8,997 nucleotides of DNA from Citrobacter sp. (lineage in GTDB: Bacteria > Pseudomonadota > Gammaproteobacteria > Enterobacterales > Enterobacteriaceae). Below the pieces are notes generated by a model. It was not told the DNA's origin. It saw only the letters and a list, made by a program, of their open reading frames with translations, and did no database searches. Shown here piece after piece: positions 7,322-8,997 of the stretch; the first letter of the stretch is position 1; each line of letters opens with the position of its first letter. The position numbers were made by a program, and so were the translations under genes. The stretch covers positions 1 to 8,997 of the forward strand of contig DXKH01000121.1 in NCBI GenBank assembly GCA_019415335.1. The letters are read 5' to 3'.

Positions 7322-7365
7322 CTGCTCTCCTTGTTAATTTAAGTGATATTTTGTTTGATGTTGTG

Positions 7366-7371
7366 AATATA
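7366..7371 (-). promoter_or_regulatory. Predicted -10 box of the ygbJKLMN operon
   Basis: On the minus strand the sequence is TATATT, 5 of 6 to consensus. The -35 position 17 bp upstream holds CCATAT, a very poor match, as expected for an activator-dependent promoter. Transcription would start near 7359, leaving a leader of about 38 bases. A CRP site is centred 41.5 bp upstream of that start. Confidence 0.5.
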
Positions 7372-7392
7372 AGCGCGGAAAGATAACGATAT

Positions 7393-7408
7393 GGTGAGCT
7401 GATTCACA
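7393..7408 (-). promoter_or_regulatory. Predicted CRP (cAMP receptor protein) binding site
   Basis: Read on the minus strand the core is TGTGA-ATCAGC-TCACC, matching TGTGA-N6-TCACA at nine of ten core positions. Its centre (7400.5) is 41.5 bp upstream of the predicted ygbJ start, the standard class II position where CRP overlaps a weak -35. Expected effect: the operon needs cAMP-CRP and is low during growth on glucose. Confidence 0.6.
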
Positions 7409-7432
7409 AAAATTAACATTGTGTGTTATTTT
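7403..7432 (+). promoter_or_regulatory. Candidate ygbI promoter inside the dyad
   Basis: TTCACA (7403-7408, 5 of 6 to the -35 consensus) and TATTTT (7427-7432, 4 of 6 to the -10 consensus) are 18 bp apart. Transcription would begin near 7439. Both boxes lie within the dyad, so a repressor bound there would shut off its own gene. Confidence 0.4.
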
Positions 7433-7439
7433 ATGTGAA
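7403..7439. promoter_or_regulatory. Imperfect dyad, candidate YgbI operator
   Basis: The 16-bp arms TTCACAAAAATTAACA (7403-7418) and TGTTATTTTATGTGAA (7424-7439) match at 14 of 16 positions around a five-base centre. It lies between the operon and its divergent DeoR-type regulator, overlaps the CRP site by six bases and covers the best ygbI promoter. That is where an operator for both directions would be expected. Binding by YgbI is inference. Confidence 0.6.
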
Positions 7440-7500
7440 CTAAGCGTTAGTTGCGCCGCGCACGTTTCGCAGGCAAATAGCGTAGAATGTCAGCAGGACA

Positions 7501-7510
7501 AAGGAAGGAG
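7501..7510 (+). promoter_or_regulatory. Strong ribosome binding site that decides the ygbI start
   Basis: AAGGAAGGAG contains AAGGAG, followed by six bases (CAAAAG) and TTG at 7517. An in-frame ATG at 7487 has only a weak AGG upstream at 7471. This site favours the TTG as the real start. Confidence 0.65.
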
Positions 7511-7516
7511 CAAAAG

Positions 7517-8284
7517 TTGATACCCGTAGAGCGTCGCCAAATCATCCTTGAGATGGTAGCTGAAAAAGGCATTGTTAGTATTGCTGAACTAACGGACAGA
7601 ATGAATGTGTCACATATGACCATTCGTCGGGATTTACAAAAACTGGAGCAGCAGGGAGCCGTTGTGCTGGTGTCCGGGGGCGTCCAGTCTCCGGGACGCG
7701 TGGCGCATGAACCTTCTCATCAGGTAAAAACTGCGCTGGCAATGACGCAAAAAGCGGCTATTGGCAAGCTGGCGGCAAGTCTTGTTCAGCCGGGACGTTG
7801 TATCTATCTGGATGCGGGAACGACCACGTTAGCGATTGCACAGCATCTGATTCACATGGAGCCACTCACAGTGGTTACTAACGACTTCGTTATTGCGGAC
7901 TACTTGCTCGACAACAGTAATTGCACAATTATTCACACTGGCGGCGCAGTGTGTCGGGAAAACCGTTCCTGTGTTGGGGAAGCCGCTGCGACCATGCTGC
8001 GTAGCCTGATGATTGATCAGGCTTTTATTTCTGCATCGTCATGGAGTGTGCGGGGGATCTCTACGCCAGCAGAAGATAAAGTCACGGTGAAACGGGCGAT
8101 TGCCAGTGCCAGCCGCCAGCGAGTTTTGGTCTGTGATGCGACGAAATATGGACAGGTGGCGACATGGCTGGCGTTACCATTAAGCGAGTTTGATCAGATC
8201 ATTACTGACGACGGTCTGCCGGAGAGTGCCAGCCGCGCGCTGGCGAAGCTGGATCTCTCTTTGCTGGTAGCGAAAAATGAATAA
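7517..8284 (+). CDS. ygbI: DeoR-family transcriptional regulator YgbI
   Basis: With the TTG start the protein has 255 residues; the ATG at 7487 would add ten hydrophilic residues (MSAGQRKEQK). I prefer the TTG because of its strong ribosome site and because DeoR proteins usually begin just before the ERRQIILEMV-type first helix. The winged helix-turn-helix spans about residues 5-57, with recognition helix SHMTIRRDLQKLEQQG and wing VVLVSGGVQ. The C-terminal DeoR sensor domain shows LDAGTTTLAIA (98-108), VVTNDFVIADYL (119-130), IHTGGAV (139-145) and CDATKYG (206-212), the sites that bind a phosphorylated sugar or acid. It is divergent from the ygbJ operon, so it is very likely its repressor; the effector may be a phosphorylated tetronate intermediate. 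Family is certain; effector and exact start are inferred. Confidence 0.93.
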   Translation: MIPVERRQIILEMVAEKGIVSIAELTDRMNVSHMTIRRDLQKLEQQGAVVLVSGGVQSPGRVAHEPSHQVKTALAMTQKAAIGKLAASLVQPGRCIYLDAGTTTLAIAQHLIHMEPLTVVTNDFVIADYLLDNSNCTIIHTGGAVCRENRSCVGEAAATMLRSLMIDQAFISASSWSVRGISTPAEDKVTVKRAIASASRQRVLVCDATKYGQVATWLALPLSEFDQIITDDGLPESASRALAKLDLSLLVAKNE

Positions 8285-8307
8285 TGACCTGCAATAACGC
8301 CGGGTTA

Positions 8308-8333
8308 CTCATGCTTCACAGAAGAAGCATGAG
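8308..8333. terminator. Hairpin between convergent ygbI and pphB
   Basis: Perfect 10-bp arms CTCATGCTTC (8308-8317) and GAAGCATGAG (8324-8333) enclose a six-base loop. It lies 23 bases after the ygbI stop and directly beside the pphB stop. The plus-strand tail ACTACTTTATTTTA is only partly U-rich, and the minus-strand tail has no U-run. It is more convincing as the ygbI terminator than as one for pphB, but it is weak by standard rules. Confidence 0.55.
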
Positions 8334-8334
8334 A

Positions 8335-8991
8335 CTACTTTATTTTATAAAATGACAGCCGCCCGCTTTTCGGCGATCCGGTATCTATATAAATCTGGTT
8401 AGCGAACGTCTGAATGTTATCAAACATCATATGACCAAATATAAAGAAGTCGGCGCCGTTTATTTTTTGTAATTCGCTATTAAGTGATTTCTGCACACGA
8501 TCAACAGGCCAGAGTAATTCGCTCTCCGCTATTTCTTTGCCAAACTGATACTCCTTCCCCGGATAATCTGCATGTGCGATGACATATTTTATGTTGTCGT
8601 TAGTGATTTCAATAATATGTGGAAGGAGATGGAATTTCAGCAACAGATCTATTGCCTCTTGTTGCTCTGAATCATTTAAATCGAAAAACCAGTCACCACC
8701 GCTGGCAAGCCACATATTTCCATCGCCAGTTTCGAATGCCTCAAGCGCCATCGCTTCGTGGTTGCCTTTGACGGAGATAAACCAGGGCTGGTTTAACAGG
8801 CGCAGCACGTTAAGACTCTCCGGCCCACGATCGATGTTATCGCCTACCGAAATAAGTAAGTCGGTTTCAGGACAAAAAGAGAGTTGATGTAAGCGGGATT
8901 GTAATAATTGATAGTCCCCATGAATGTCGCCAACGGCCCATATATGGCGATAGTGATGGGCATTGATTTTTTGATAGCGTGTAGATGGCAT
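8335..8991 (-). CDS. pphB: Serine/threonine protein phosphatase 2 (PphB)
   Basis: The protein has 218 residues, the length of E. coli PphB (formerly PrpB), a PPP-family metallophosphatase like the lambda phosphatase. It removes phosphate from serine/threonine (and, in related bacterial enzymes, other) residues using two metals, often manganese. All signature motifs are visible: GDIHGD (21-26; D22, H24), GDNIDRG (50-56; D51, R55), KGNHE (75-79; N77, H78), then H140 in IAHADYPG and H187 in FGHMMF. The enzyme should be active and cytosolic. The ATG lies six bases from the right edge, so its ribosome site and promoter are outside the window; in E. coli mutS lies beyond it. It converges on ygbI and is not part of the threonate operon. 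Confidence 0.95.
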   Translation of the reverse strand: MPSTRYQKINAHHYRHIWAVGDIHGDYQLLQSRLHQLSFCPETDLLISVGDNIDRGPESLNVLRLLNQPWFISVKGNHEAMALEAFETGDGNMWLASGGDWFFDLNDSEQQEAIDLLLKFHLLPHIIEITNDNIKYVIAHADYPGKEYQFGKEIAESELLWPVDRVQKSLNSELQKINGADFFIFGHMMFDNIQTFANQIYIDTGSPKSGRLSFYKIK

Positions 8992-8997
8992 GGTTTT

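Noticed and set aside
1..8997. CRISPR array, tRNA, rRNA, insertion sequence or phage genes
   Set aside because: I looked for regular repeats, cloverleaf or rRNA signatures, transposase or integrase motifs and terminal inverted repeats, and found none.

Overview
The window looks like chromosomal DNA from Escherichia, either E. coli or a very close relative. It covers the well-known rpoS-to-mutS interval. Every backbone gene has the length, motifs and order I know from E. coli: the end of rpoS, then ygbN-ygbM-ygbL-ygbK-ygbJ on the minus strand, ygbI divergent on the plus strand, and pphB at the right edge. All reading frames are intact. I see no insertion sequence, CRISPR array, tRNA or rRNA.

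Bases 1-198 hold the last 47 codons of rpoS and its strong intrinsic terminator. Bases 199-2284 hold an accessory stretch that, as far as I recall, is not in the K-12 layout, where ygbN follows rpoS directly. It starts with a short tandem repeat and a degenerate REP element. A divergent pair of genes follows: a flavodoxin-fold (WrbA-like) reductase on the minus strand, and an AT-rich gene on the plus strand for an exported metallo-beta-lactamase-fold hydrolase. A perfect 13-bp inverted repeat, probably a two-way terminator, closes the stretch. This interval is known to vary between E. coli lineages, so the pair could be a gain here or a loss elsewhere.

Bases 2285-7321 form one minus-strand operon, ygbJ-ygbK-ygbL-ygbM-ygbN, for use of four-carbon sugar acids. 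YgbJ oxidises L-threonate, YgbM isomerises the 2-oxo-tetronate formed, YgbK phosphorylates 3-oxo-tetronate, and YgbL decarboxylates the product to dihydroxyacetone phosphate. YgbN is the GntP-family permease expected to import the substrate. The first genes overlap by ATGA junctions. A stable hairpin separates the enzyme genes from the permease gene.

Bases 7322-7516 are the divergent control region between the operon and its likely DeoR-type regulator, ygbI. A near-consensus CRP site lies 41.5 bp upstream of a start point predicted from the ygbJ -10 box. A 37-bp imperfect dyad overlaps this CRP site and covers a predicted ygbI promoter. This suggests combined glucose (CRP) and substrate (YgbI) control with autoregulation. 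After ygbI, a hairpin separates it from the convergent pphB, a PPP-family serine/threonine phosphatase whose upstream region lies outside the window.

I found no clear new multi-gene system. The less-explained parts are the accessory reductase/hydrolase pair, especially the exported hydrolase of unknown substrate, and the compact ygbJ/ygbI control region.
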